24,927 nucleotides of DNA. Source: an uncultured Clostridia bacterium. GTDB lineage: Bacteria; Bacillota; Clostridia; Oscillospirales; Acutalibacteraceae. The translations under genes and the position numbers were made by a program. The stretch lies in NCBI GenBank assembly GCA_946626015.1, contig CAMOTT010000013.1:1-24927 (forward strand), written 5' to 3'. Of the stretch, positions 1 through 6,742 are shown one piece after another (positions within the stretch are counted from its first letter, which is position 1; each line of letters opens with the position of its first letter). Under the pieces are notes generated by a model. It saw only the letters and a program-made list of their open reading frames with translations, searched no databases and was not told the DNA's origin.

Positions 1-1464
1 TTCTCTTACCTTATCCATAACGATCTTTGCGTTCTTCATACCGCTGGCTATGCAGACCTTGACCTCAAGACCGGCAACGGTGTAGGTTGCCTCCTTGACG
101 CCCTGAAGTCCTCTGACCTCTGTAAACTCAAGGGGAGCGTCGTTCTCCTGGCCTGTGATCTTAACAACGGCTGTACGCAGAGCAGCCTCCATAACGCCGC
201 CCGTTGTGCCGAAGATGACCGCGGCGCCGGTGCTGTCGCCCATGGGATTATCGTACTCCTCATCGGGCAGGTGGTTAAAGTAGATACCTGCGCTCTCGAT
301 CATTCTCGCAAGCTCACGGGTGGTAAGTGAAACGTCAACGTCGGGATAACCGGAAGCGTTCTGATTGTCTCTCTTGTTCTCGAACTTCTTTGCCGTACAG
401 GGCATAATGCCGACGACAAAGATGTTCTTGGGGTCGATGCCCATCTTCTCAGCATACCAGGTCTTGATCATAGCGCCCTGCATCTGCTGGGGTGATTTAC
501 AGGTTGAAAGATGGTCAAGCTGATCGGGATAGTAATGCTCACAGTATTTTATCCAACCGGGTGAGCAGGAGGTGATCATAGGCAAAACGCCGCCGTTCTG
601 GATCCTCTCGATAAGCTCGTTGGACTCTTCCATTATTGTAAGGTCGGCGCCGAAATCGGTGTCGAACACTTTGTCAAAGCCAAGTCTGCGAAGGGCCGCA
701 ACCATCTTGCCCTGCACGTTTGTGCCAAGATGCTGGCCGAAGCACTCGCCAAGGGTGACTCTGATAGAGGGAGCGGTATGGACAACAACAAACTTCTCCG
801 GGTCGTTGATGGCCGCAAGAACCTTGTCGGTCTCGTCCTTTTCTCTCAAAGCGCCTGTGGGGCAGTTTACGATACACTGACCGCAGGAGATACATGAAAC
901 GTCAGCCAGATCCTTATCGAAAGCGGAGCCGATATGGGTGTCAAAACCGCGGGCATTCGCTCCGATAACGGAGATGTTCTGATTGTCGCAGGCGGCTACG
1001 CAGCGGCGGCAAAGGATACATTTGTTGTTATCCCTTATCATATGAGCTGCGGAATCGTCAAAATCGTAACGGACGTTCTCGCCCTTGAAGTAATCCTCAT
1101 CATCAACGCCGAACTCCTTGCAGAGCTTCTGGAGCTCGCAGTTGCCGGAGCGCACGCATGAAAGGCACTTTTTGTCGTGGGTCGAAAGAATAAGCTCAAG
1201 GGTCAGCTTGCGGCTTCTTCTGACCTTCTCGGTGTTCGTGAAGATCTCCATACCCTCGTTTACCGGGTATACGCAGGCTGTAACAAGGCTTCTGGCGCCC
1301 TTTACCTCTACCATACAAATACGGCAGGCGCCGATCTGGTTGATGTCCTTAAGGAAGCACAATGTGGGGATCTCGATCCCGGCATAACGGGCAGCCTCAA
1401 GGATTGATATACCGTTAGGCACACTCAAGGGCATGCCGTTTATTTTAATATTCACCATTTCCAT
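1..1464 (-). CDS. hydA: [FeFe]-hydrogenase catalytic subunit HydA/HndD (3' end outside window)
   Basis: Catalytic subunit of a soluble NAD(P)-linked [FeFe]-hydrogenase (H+ reduction / H2 oxidation at the H-cluster). 488 codons are visible and the frame is still open at base 1; HndD-type proteins are about 580 aa, so roughly the last 95 residues, including the third H-cluster motif, are missing. In order: [2Fe-2S] ferredoxin domain (C36, C47, C50, C64), the His-Cys3 cluster HxxxCxxCxxxxxC (H96, C100, C103, C109), two [4Fe-4S] motifs (C149-C159 and C191-C201), then H-cluster motifs TSCSPGW (C300) and MPCTAKKFE (C356). The start is the ATG at 1464, ten bases after AAGGAG; a second ATG two codons on is less well spaced. 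It is the last gene of the operon, 19 nt after the NuoF-like gene. The accessory clusters fit a multimeric enzyme taking electrons from NuoF/ferredoxin. Confidence 0.95.
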   Translation of the reverse strand, partial: MEMVNIKINGMPLSVPNGISILEAARYAGIEIPTLCFLKDINQIGACRICMVEVKGARSLVTACVYPVNEGMEIFTNTEKVRRSRKLTLELILSTHDKKCLSCVRSGNCELQKLCKEFGVDDEDYFKGENVRYDFDDSAAHMIRDNNKCILCRRCVAACDNQNISVIGANARGFDTHIGSAFDKDLADVSCISCGQCIVNCPTGALREKDETDKVLAAINDPEKFVVVHTAPSIRVTLGECFGQHLGTNVQGKMVAALRRLGFDKVFDTDFGADLTIMEESNELIERIQNGGVLPMITSCSPGWIKYCEHYYPDQLDHLSTCKSPQQMQGAMIKTWYAEKMGIDPKNIFVVGIMPCTAKKFENKRDNQNASGYPDVDVSLTTRELARMIESAGIYFNHLPDEEYDNPMGDSTGAAVIFGTTGGVMEAALRTAVVKITGQENDAPLEFTEVRGLQGVKEATYTVAGLEVKVCIASGMKNAKIVMDKVRE

Positions 1465-1483
1465 TTATGGCACACTCCTTTCG

Positions 1484-3271
1484 TTATTTCTTGCTTATAG
1501 CGTTGAACTTACATTTTTCCATACATGCGCCGCACTTGAGGCAAAGGGAAGTGTCAATTGTGTGCGGGTTTTTGACGGTGCCGGAGATAGCGCCTGCCGG
1601 GCAGACCTTTGCGCACATCGTACAGCCCCTGCACTTGTCAGGATCAATCACATAGTTGAGCAGAGCCTTACATACGCCTGCGGGGCACTTCTTGTCCACA
1701 ACGTGGGCGATGTACTCCTCTCTGAAGAACTTAAGTGTAGCGAGCACCGGGTTGGGAGCCGTCTGACCCAGACCGCAGAGAGAATTCTGTTTGATGTAAT
1801 ATGCAAGCTCCTCAAGCTTGTCTATATCCTCCAGCGTGCCTTTGCCGCTGGTGATCTTTTCAAGGAGCTCCATCATGCGCTTTGTACCGATACGGCAGGG
1901 TGAGCATTTACCGCAGGACTCGTCAACTGTGAAGTCAAGGAAGAACTTGGCGATATCAACCATGCAGTTGTCCTCGTCCATGACGATAAGTCCGCCGGAG
2001 CCCATCATACAACCGATGGCCGTAAGGTTATCGTAATCGATCTCGGTGTCTATAAGGCTTGCGGGGATACATCCGCCGGAGGGGCCGCCTGTCTGCGCGG
2101 CCTTGAACTTCTTGCCGCCGGGGATGCCGCCGCCGATGTCCTCGATGACCTCGCGGAGAGTTGTACCCATGGGGATCTCAACAAGGCCTGTATTTTTGAT
2201 CTTGCCGCCCAGAGCGAATACCTTTGTGCCCTTTGAGCGCTCGGTACCCATGGAAGCGAAATGCTCCGCGCCGTGGAGGAGGATCTGGGGAATGTTTGCG
2301 AAGGTCTCAACATTGTTTTCGGTGGTGGGTTTGCCGAACAGACCCTTTACCGCCGGATAGGGAGGACGGGGACGGGGTTCGCCTCTGTTGCCCTCTATGG
2401 ATGTCATAAGAGCAGTCTCTTCGCCGCAGACGAAAGCGCCGGCGCCGAGACGGATGTGAAGGTCAAAATCAAAACCTGAATCAAAGATGTTCTTGCCGAG
2501 AAGGCCGAGCTCCTTTGCCTGGCCGATGGCGATCTCAAGACGCTTGACCGCTATGGGGTACTCGGCGCGGACGTATATGTAGCCCTCTGTAGCGCCTGTG
2601 GCATAGCCGCAGATGGTCATGGCCTCGATGATGGCGTGAGGATCTCCCTCAAGCACTGAACGATCCATGAACGCGCCCGGATCGCCCTCATCGGCGTTAC
2701 ATACGACGTACTTCTGGTCAGCCTGATTTTTAGCTGTGAACTCCCACTTGAGACCTGTGGGGAATCCGCCGCCGCCTCTGCCGCGGAGACCGGAATCCTT
2801 AACGACCTTGATAACATCTGCAGGGGTCATTTCCGTCAGGCACTTTGCAAGAGCCTGATAACCGTCCATAGCTATGTATTCATTGATGTTTTCGGGATCA
2901 ATAACGCCGCAGTTGCGCAGGGCTATTCTGTGCTGCTTTTTGTAGAAATCGGTGTTATTGAGGGATTTTGCCATTTCAAGGTTGCTGCCCTCTTTGTAGA
3001 TGAGGCGCTTTACGGGACGGCCTTTGAGAAGATGCTCATCGACTATCTCCTGAACGTCCTCGGGCTTTACCTGGCAATAGAAACAGCCCTCGGGGTAGAC
3101 TATCATAATCGGGCCTAATGCGCAAAGGCCGAAGCAACCGGTTTTGATAACCTTTATCTCTTCGGCAAGGCCCGCTTCGGCTATTGAAGACTCAAGAGCC
3201 TTGATGATTTCCAAGCTGTTTGAGGAGGTACAACCGGTACCGCCGCAAACAAGTACATGGGCACGATACAT
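1484..3271 (-). CDS. hndC: NuoF-like flavoprotein subunit of the hydrogenase (HndC/HydB type)
   Basis: NAD(P)H-binding FMN/iron-sulfur subunit, 595 aa, the usual size for HydB/HndC. N-terminal thioredoxin-like [2Fe-2S] domain with C9, C14, C46, C50; NuoF core with the glycine-rich GRGGGGFPTGLKWEF (about 164-178) and CNADEGDPGAF (191-201); NuoF [4Fe-4S] ligands ESCGKCSPC plus a later Cys (C453, C456, C459, C499); C-terminal two-cluster ferredoxin (C547-C557 and C577-C587). This arrangement is shared with bifurcating/confurcating and NADP-reducing hydrogenases; the sequence alone does not tell me whether it bifurcates or which cofactor it prefers. The start is supported by AGGAGG eight bases upstream. 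It lies 17 nt after the HndB-like gene and 19 nt before hydA. Confidence 0.95.
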   Translation of the reverse strand: MYRAHVLVCGGTGCTSSNSLEIIKALESSIAEAGLAEEIKVIKTGCFGLCALGPIMIVYPEGCFYCQVKPEDVQEIVDEHLLKGRPVKRLIYKEGSNLEMAKSLNNTDFYKKQHRIALRNCGVIDPENINEYIAMDGYQALAKCLTEMTPADVIKVVKDSGLRGRGGGGFPTGLKWEFTAKNQADQKYVVCNADEGDPGAFMDRSVLEGDPHAIIEAMTICGYATGATEGYIYVRAEYPIAVKRLEIAIGQAKELGLLGKNIFDSGFDFDLHIRLGAGAFVCGEETALMTSIEGNRGEPRPRPPYPAVKGLFGKPTTENNVETFANIPQILLHGAEHFASMGTERSKGTKVFALGGKIKNTGLVEIPMGTTLREVIEDIGGGIPGGKKFKAAQTGGPSGGCIPASLIDTEIDYDNLTAIGCMMGSGGLIVMDEDNCMVDIAKFFLDFTVDESCGKCSPCRIGTKRMMELLEKITSGKGTLEDIDKLEELAYYIKQNSLCGLGQTAPNPVLATLKFFREEYIAHVVDKKCPAGVCKALLNYVIDPDKCRGCTMCAKVCPAGAISGTVKNPHTIDTSLCLKCGACMEKCKFNAISKK

Positions 3272-3288
3272 AAGTTAATCCTCCTAAA

Positions 3289-3669
3289 TTATTTGGCGAT
3301 AGCGCCTATTGTGTATTCTTCGACTATGTTACCGTTCACGATGTGATCGTTTACGACCTTGGCAACTTTGTCAGCCGTCATTTTAACGTATGTGACCTTC
3401 TCCTCGCCGGGGATGAAGACCTCAACGATGGGCTCATACTGGCACATACCGATGCAGCCTGTCTGAGAAACTCTTACGCCGTCAAGCTTGCGGCGGGCTA
3501 CTTCGTCAACAAAGGCGTTGAGCACCGGGCGGGCGCCTGCCGCTATACCGCAGGTGGCCATACCAACAACAATACGCTTAAGCTCTGTGTTATCATCCCT
3601 GACAGTCATTGTTGACTTAGCTTTTTCTCTTATAGCATTGAGTTCAGCTAATGATTTCATAAAACTCAT
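3289..3669 (-). CDS. hndB: HndB-like thioredoxin-fold [2Fe-2S] protein
   Basis: Small 126-aa subunit of the NADP-reducing hydrogenase HndB type. The first ~30 residues look helical; the rest resembles a thioredoxin-like ferredoxin domain with GMATCGIAAGAR (C40) and QTGCIGMC (C72, C76). Only three candidate ligand cysteines are visible instead of the four in NuoE-type domains; as I remember it, HndB relatives look the same, so this is not clearly a defect. The start is ambiguous: ATG at 3669 has a rather close AAAGGA, while ATG at 3660 (Met4) is about 13 bases from it. It sits between the GHKL ATPase and the NuoF-like gene, 10 nt after the former. Confidence 0.85.
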   Translation of the reverse strand: MSFMKSLAELNAIREKAKSTMTVRDDNTELKRIVVGMATCGIAAGARPVLNAFVDEVARRKLDGVRVSQTGCIGMCQYEPIVEVFIPGEEKVTYVKMTADKVAKVVNDHIVNGNIVEEYTIGAIAK

Positions 3670-3679
3670 TCATTCCTTT

Positions 3680-4222
3680 CTATTGGAGTAACAATTCTGT
3701 TTGTTCCTTAAAATATTCATTCATCCACACGACCACCTCGGGATTGTCCAAAGGAACATCTCCGAGCGCCTCCCGGAGCTCCCTTGTGTCCAGACAAAAC
3801 TCCTTGTCATCTATTCGATGGCTGAAGCGAAAATCCCTGTCAGTATTCATCGTTATCAGCGTTACCACCGTTGAGCGTATATCGCCCAGAGGGGTAAAAT
3901 CAATACTGCCGGTCTTGAAGTGTGTGGTGACCCCGGTGCCCTCACCGGGCTTTGATTTGATCTCAAAGCTGCCGCCCGTCTGTTCCGCCGCCATTTTGAA
4001 CAGCGGTATACCCATGCCCACCTTTCTGGTGGTGCGTGTGGTAAAGAACGGATCGGTAATGCTTTCGACCTGTTCCTGGGACATTCCCTTGCCGTTGTCA
4101 TAGATGCCTATGAGCAGATCGCCGGCGGCTCTTTCCTCAACGAGCTTTATCTCAATGAGGGACGCGCCTGCCGAGATGGAGTTCTGGGCAATGTCCAGAA
4201 TATTCAGAGACAATTCACGCAT
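3680..4222 (-). CDS. Stand-alone GHKL/HATPase_c-domain ATPase in the hydrogenase operon
   Basis: A 180-aa protein consisting almost entirely of a histidine-kinase-type ATP-binding domain. N box around N14 (NILDIAQNSI), G1 box DNGKGM (42-47), a TDPFFTTRTTRKVGMGIPL segment (57-74) carrying the lid/G2 glycines, then a KPGEGTGVTTHF strand (91-102). There is no phosphoacceptor-His domain, sensor or membrane segment, so it is not a complete sensor kinase. The C-terminal ~75 residues (from about 105) match nothing I recognise. Comparable ATPases occur in clostridial hydrogenase operons, but I know of no established function. It starts 5 nt after the stop of the NuoE-like gene, so the two are probably translationally coupled. 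Confidence 0.85.
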   Translation of the reverse strand: MRELSLNILDIAQNSISAGASLIEIKLVEERAAGDLLIGIYDNGKGMSQEQVESITDPFFTTRTTRKVGMGIPLFKMAAEQTGGSFEIKSKPGEGTGVTTHFKTGSIDFTPLGDIRSTVVTLITMNTDRDFRFSHRIDDKEFCLDTRELREALGDVPLDNPEVVVWMNEYFKEQTELLLQ

Positions 4223-4227
4223 AACGG

Positions 4228-4725
4228 TTACGCCATATACTTGTCAAGTATGCCGTCAACCTGGCTTGCGTCAAGTCTGCCGTAAACATCGTCGTTTATC
4301 ATCATGACCGGGGCAAGTCCGCAGGCGCCGATGCAGCGGCAGGCCTCTATTGAGAAAAGACCGTCGGGAGTGCATTCGCCCGGCTCGATGCCCAGCTTCT
4401 CACAGATCTTGTTGAGAACGTCCTGTGAGCCCTTGACATAGCAAGCTGTTCCGAGACAAACAGAAATACTGTACTTGCCGCTGGGGGACAAGGCAAACTG
4501 CGCATAGAATGTGGAAACGCCGTAAACCTTCTCCAGAGGGATGTCCATACCCTCGGCAATCATGACCTGGACCTCAAAGGGCAGATAACCGTAAATAAGC
4601 TGAGCCTGCTGCATTACGTGCATAAGCAAACTTTTGTCGTGCTTACTTTCGTTGATTACCTCTTTGAGACGGGCCTCTTGCTCAGGGGTTCCGTTAAACG
4701 GAATTTTGCTGATTTTCTTGACCAT
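4228..4725 (-). CDS. hndA: NuoE-like [2Fe-2S] subunit of the hydrogenase (HndA/HydC type)
   Basis: First gene of the operon; 165 aa, normal for NuoE/HydC. A helical N-terminal part (about 10-70) with the family's YGYLP and VYGVSTFYAQF segments is followed by a thioredoxin-like [2Fe-2S] domain whose ligands follow the C-x4-C ... C-x3-C pattern (C90, C95, C131, C135); C129 is an extra neighbouring cysteine. It relays electrons between the flavin subunit and HydA in NADH-dependent hydrogenases. The ATG at 4725 has AAGGAGG ten bases upstream. Confidence 0.93.
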   Translation of the reverse strand: MVKKISKIPFNGTPEQEARLKEVINESKHDKSLLMHVMQQAQLIYGYLPFEVQVMIAEGMDIPLEKVYGVSTFYAQFALSPSGKYSISVCLGTACYVKGSQDVLNKICEKLGIEPGECTPDGLFSIEACRCIGACGLAPVMMINDDVYGRLDASQVDGILDKYMA

Positions 4726-4884
4726 TAATTAATTTCCTCCTTCACAAAAGAGACTTTTATGATAATAATTTACACCGAAATCAAGCATAAACTATTGCAT
4801 TGAACATCAGTATATCATAATAATAAAAAAAATGCTATACTTTTTTCACATATAAATATCTCCAATTCACAACTTTATATATTA

Positions 4885-4913
4885 TTGACAAATTATTATA
4901 AAGTTTTTATACA
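4885..4913 (+). promoter_or_regulatory. Promoter-like sequence on the plus strand, no recognised gene downstream
   Basis: TTGACA (4885-4890), 17 nt, TATACA (4908-4913). It would start transcription near 4920, heading into the terminator and coding strand of the spore-protein gene (antisense). The only open frame there, about 60 codons ending near 5070, has no convincing start or recognisable product. The region is very AT-rich, so chance is possible. Confidence 0.3.
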
Positions 4914-4934
4914 TCATAAGACAACAATACTCAA
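4895..4934 (-). promoter_or_regulatory. Candidate promoter(s) of the hydrogenase operon
   Basis: Two overlapping sigma-A-like pairs read toward the NuoE-like gene: TTGTCT (4924-4919), 18 nt, TATAAT (4900-4895); and TTGAGT (4934-4929), 17 nt, TATAAA (4911-4906). Either gives a leader of about 160-175 nt. The stretch 4726-5018 otherwise holds no gene that I can support. Confidence 0.4.
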
Positions 4935-5018
4935 AACACTGCCCGGATTTAACGATCTGCGGGATTTGCCCTTTAACCCGGCAGGTTCAAAACTGCCGTC
5001 CGTGATCCTCTCCGCAGC

Positions 5019-5051
5019 AAAAAAGCGGGAGCGCCCAAAGGCAGCTCCCGC
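5019..5051 (-). terminator. Rho-independent terminator of the spore-protein gene
   Basis: On the minus strand, GCGGGAGC pairs with GCTCCCGC (5025-5051) around a short loop and is followed at once by six T (5024-5019). It begins 25 nt past the sspA-like stop codon. On the plus strand no T tract follows, so it acts in one direction. Confidence 0.85.
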
Positions 5052-5075
5052 TGAAAATATACAAGCCTGATGAAA

Positions 5076-5273
5076 TTATTTCATGCTCTTCTCGTAAGCT
5101 TCGATCATTCTCTTGACCATCTGGCCGCCTACCGAACCCGCTTCACGGGAGGTAAGGTCGCCGTTGTAGCCCTGCTTAAGGTTTACGCCCACATCACTTG
5201 CAGCCTCCATCTTGAACTTATCAAGGGCCGCGCGAGCCTCGGGTACAACATGATTGTTACCGCTCTTTGCCAT
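5076..5273 (-). CDS. Small acid-soluble spore protein, alpha/beta type
   Basis: A 65-aa DNA-binding spore-core protein that coats and protects spore DNA. It has the family's PEARAALDKFKMEAASDVGV (11-30), including the spore-protease (GPR) site region with E23-A24, followed by YNGDLTSREAGSVGGQMVKRMI (about 36-57). Length and both conserved blocks match the family, so the host very likely forms endospores. The start is supported by AAGGAG ten bases upstream. Monocistronic, with its own terminator; expected to be made in the forespore under sigma-G/F. Confidence 0.95.
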   Translation of the reverse strand: MAKSGNNHVVPEARAALDKFKMEAASDVGVNLKQGYNGDLTSREAGSVGGQMVKRMIEAYEKSMK

Positions 5274-5319
5274 TACTTTTTCACTCCTTGCGCAAATAAA
5301 TTTATCGCGTTTGCAGTTA

Positions 5320-5349
5320 TATTATTTGACGCCATACGGGAAATATAAC
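5320..5349 (-). promoter_or_regulatory. Possible forespore (sigma-G/F-like) promoter of the spore-protein gene
   Basis: GTTATA (5349-5344) and AATAATA (5326-5320) with a 17-nt spacer lie 46 nt before the start codon. This roughly resembles the sigma-G pattern (-35 around GNATA, -10 CATNNTA), with the first C of the -10 replaced by A. The support is the spore function downstream, not a perfect match. Confidence 0.3.
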
Positions 5350-5384
5350 TGTTAAGTTTTGCAAAAAAGCGACATATCTAACCC

Positions 5385-5460
5385 AAGTAATACCCTGAAC
5401 GACCTTGAGCAGAGCAGCGAAAACGGATCAGAAGAACACCTACAGCTTTGCAAAGAAGCC
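5385..5460 (-). pseudogene. Relic of a surface-protein C-terminus (decayed copy of the fragment at 6169-6618)
   Basis: Read on the minus strand this gives GFFAKL, stop, VFF, stop, SVFAALLKVVQG, which lines up with GFFAKL-AAFFRSIFGALPKVIQG at the end of the gene fragment about 810 bp away. The two in-frame stops replace Ala and Arg. The match also holds at the DNA level (for instance GAAGAACACC versus GAAGAACGCC and CAGCTTTGCAAAGAAGCC versus CAGCTTTGCGAAAAAGCC on the plus strand), so it is decayed homology rather than chance. Nothing upstream of about 5460 can be aligned, because the toxin gene begins there. Confidence 0.75.
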
Positions 5461-5511
5461 TTGATGCGAAACAGGAAACTGATCAGAACTGACTCTTTGA
5501 ATATTTAACCG

Positions 5512-5784
5512 TTACGATAACCACTTGTTTTTTGCTTCATTTATTCGATAAACTACCGTGAAATTTTTAACAAGCAATTGACGATACCCTTTGTTGGCAT
5601 ATAAGCCTGCTGTTCTTTCGGTACAACGATAAGGCAATTGGCTCAGAGACAGTATTTTTTGCTCAAGTGTATCGATGAGTTTTAATGCCGTTTCAGGTTC
5701 TTTTAGAGTTTCAGCTATGTAACTGTACAACTCATCAAGATCCTTGACTGCGGTATTCGTAAGAGTCACATTATACGTTTCCAA
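5512..5784 (-). CDS. RelE/ParE-family toxin with an apparent C-terminal frameshift
   Basis: A 90-aa toxin of the RelE/ParE superfamily, whose members cleave ribosome-bound mRNA or poison gyrase; which applies here is unclear. N-terminal helical hairpin (LDELYSYIAETLKEPETALKLI, about 17-38), then SLSQLPYRC (46-54) and the core strands GYRQLLVKNFTVVYRI (66-81). The ending NEAKNKWLS is abnormal. Adding one A to the A6 run at 5533-5528 would instead give EAKKQVVIVTVKYSKSQF and a stop at 5485-5483, i.e. about 100 aa with a typical last strand. So the gene is either frameshifted (natural inactivation or slippage) or carries a homopolymer sequencing error. Its start overlaps the antitoxin gene by 14 nt. 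Confidence 0.8.
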   Translation of the reverse strand: METYNVTLTNTAVKDLDELYSYIAETLKEPETALKLIDTLEQKILSLSQLPYRCTERTAGLYANKGYRQLLVKNFTVVYRINEAKNKWLS

Positions 5785-6040
5785 AATGCTTCCTCCTTAA
5801 TGCGGAAAAAACATCCTCCGCTTTATGGAGATCACCGCTTTGTTTTAATTCCGCTTCGGAAGCAGTGATGGCGGCATCAATCGATAAAGACTCCAAAAGA
5901 TTGTCATACGTTTCCATGCTCATGATCACCATGTCTCCATATCCGTTTTTTGTAATAAACACAGGTTCATTTGAAGCATGGCAAAGGTTGGAAACATCCG
6001 TTGTGTTTCTTAAATCAGTGATCGGCATGATTTTTGGCAT
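5771..6040 (-). CDS. Phd/YefM-family antitoxin
   Basis: An 89-aa antitoxin that binds its promoter through the N-terminal fold and neutralises the toxin with its C-terminal tail. The N-terminal part has ITDLRNTTDVSNLCHASNEPVFITKNGYGDMVIMSMETYDNLL (7-49), the Phd/YefM pattern; the remainder is charged and helical. The order antitoxin-toxin with a 14-nt overlap is typical of such modules. AAAGGGG lies about eight bases before the ATG, and a near-consensus promoter lies just upstream. Confidence 0.9.
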   Translation of the reverse strand: MPKIMPITDLRNTTDVSNLCHASNEPVFITKNGYGDMVIMSMETYDNLLESLSIDAAITASEAELKQSGDLHKAEDVFSALRRKHFGNV

Positions 6041-6057
6041 AATAAAACCCCTTTCTT

Positions 6058-6079
6058 TAACATTATTATAACATTATTT
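6058..6079. repeat. 11-bp tandem direct repeat overlapping the antitoxin promoter
   Basis: Two adjacent copies of TAACATTATT(A/T), 6058-6068 and 6069-6079, differing only in the last base. The period is one helical turn and the repeat covers the -10 element, as expected for an antitoxin operator. Low complexity of the region lowers the weight of this. Confidence 0.45.
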
Positions 6080-6093
6080 TGTACGTAATTCAA
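6065..6093 (-). promoter_or_regulatory. Promoter of the toxin-antitoxin operon
   Basis: TTGAAT (6093-6088), 17 nt, TATAAT (6070-6065): exact -10, good -35 and ideal spacing. The -10 ends 24 nt before the antitoxin ATG. Confidence 0.75.
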
Positions 6094-6117
6094 CACAAAA
6101 ATTAAAAAATCATAGAT

Positions 6118-6142
6118 AAAAGGGGCTGTTTTTGGCAGCCCC
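6118..6142 (-). terminator. Terminator behind the truncated surface-protein gene
   Basis: On the minus strand, GGGGCTG and CAGCCCC (6142-6122) form a 7-bp stem around a short loop, followed by TTTT (6121-6118). It lies 26 nt past the stop of the fragment at 6169 and shields the toxin-antitoxin promoter from read-through. Confidence 0.75.
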
Positions 6143-6168
6143 CTTTTAGTTTGGGAATTATTGAATTA

Positions 6169-6618
6169 TTAGCCTTCAACTATCTCCGCGCCGAGGTAGC
6201 CCTGAATGACTTTAGGCAGGGCGCCGAAGATCGATCTGAAGAACGCCGCCAGCTTTGCGAAAAAGCCTGTTTTTACGTTGACCGTTTCCACGCCGGATCC
6301 GGCAAGGGTCTTGCCGTCCTTGATGTATTTTACCTGAACGGTGAAGGATTTTTTAGCCTTGGTCACGGTGTAGGTGTCCCCTGTTCCCTTATCCTGACCG
6401 TCGATGAACCAATGAATGGTTGCACCGCTTACCGCGTTCTTGACCTCAGCGGTAAAGGTAATTGTGGTTTTATAATCAACGGTTTTGTTGGCGGTGAAGT
6501 TTTTGATGTTGACGGTAGGCGGCCCTACCTCCAGTTTTTCAATCTTTCGTGTCTCTTTAGCTCCACATCTTGAACAGGTGAGTGTTTCTTCGCCCTCTGC
6601 GTCAACCGTATAGGAAAA
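6169..6618 (-). pseudogene. 5'-truncated Ig-like surface-protein gene (C-terminal remnant)
   Basis: An open frame of 149 sense codons bounded upstream by a TAA at 6621-6619, with no ATG start and no ribosome site near its beginning; only a GTG deep inside (6366) could start a 65-aa piece. Content: end of a Cys-rich repeat (ETLTCSRCGAKETRKIEKL, about 11-29), then an Ig-like beta domain (about 34-113, with IHWFIDGQDKGTGDTYTVTK), then an amphipathic tail GFFAKLAAFFRSIFGALPKV. The CSRCGAKETR repeat, Ig-like domain and FF-rich tail recall large secreted or wall-associated proteins of gut clostridia. I read it as the surviving 3' end of a much larger gene. It keeps a good terminator. Confidence 0.7.
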
Positions 6619-6742
6619 TTATATCAAATCACATTATTCTGTGTCCATACAAACCAGTCAGTGATCACCGTTTTACAGATAATCATATTCCGCCTGTAAG
6701 TCTGTCAAAAAGCACAAAAATGAGTTCAATAATATTTTTCTG

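Noticed and set aside
6660..6742. Terminator after the MOSC gene
   Set aside because: Only a weak TTACAG/CTGTAA pair with a long loop and no T tract was found.
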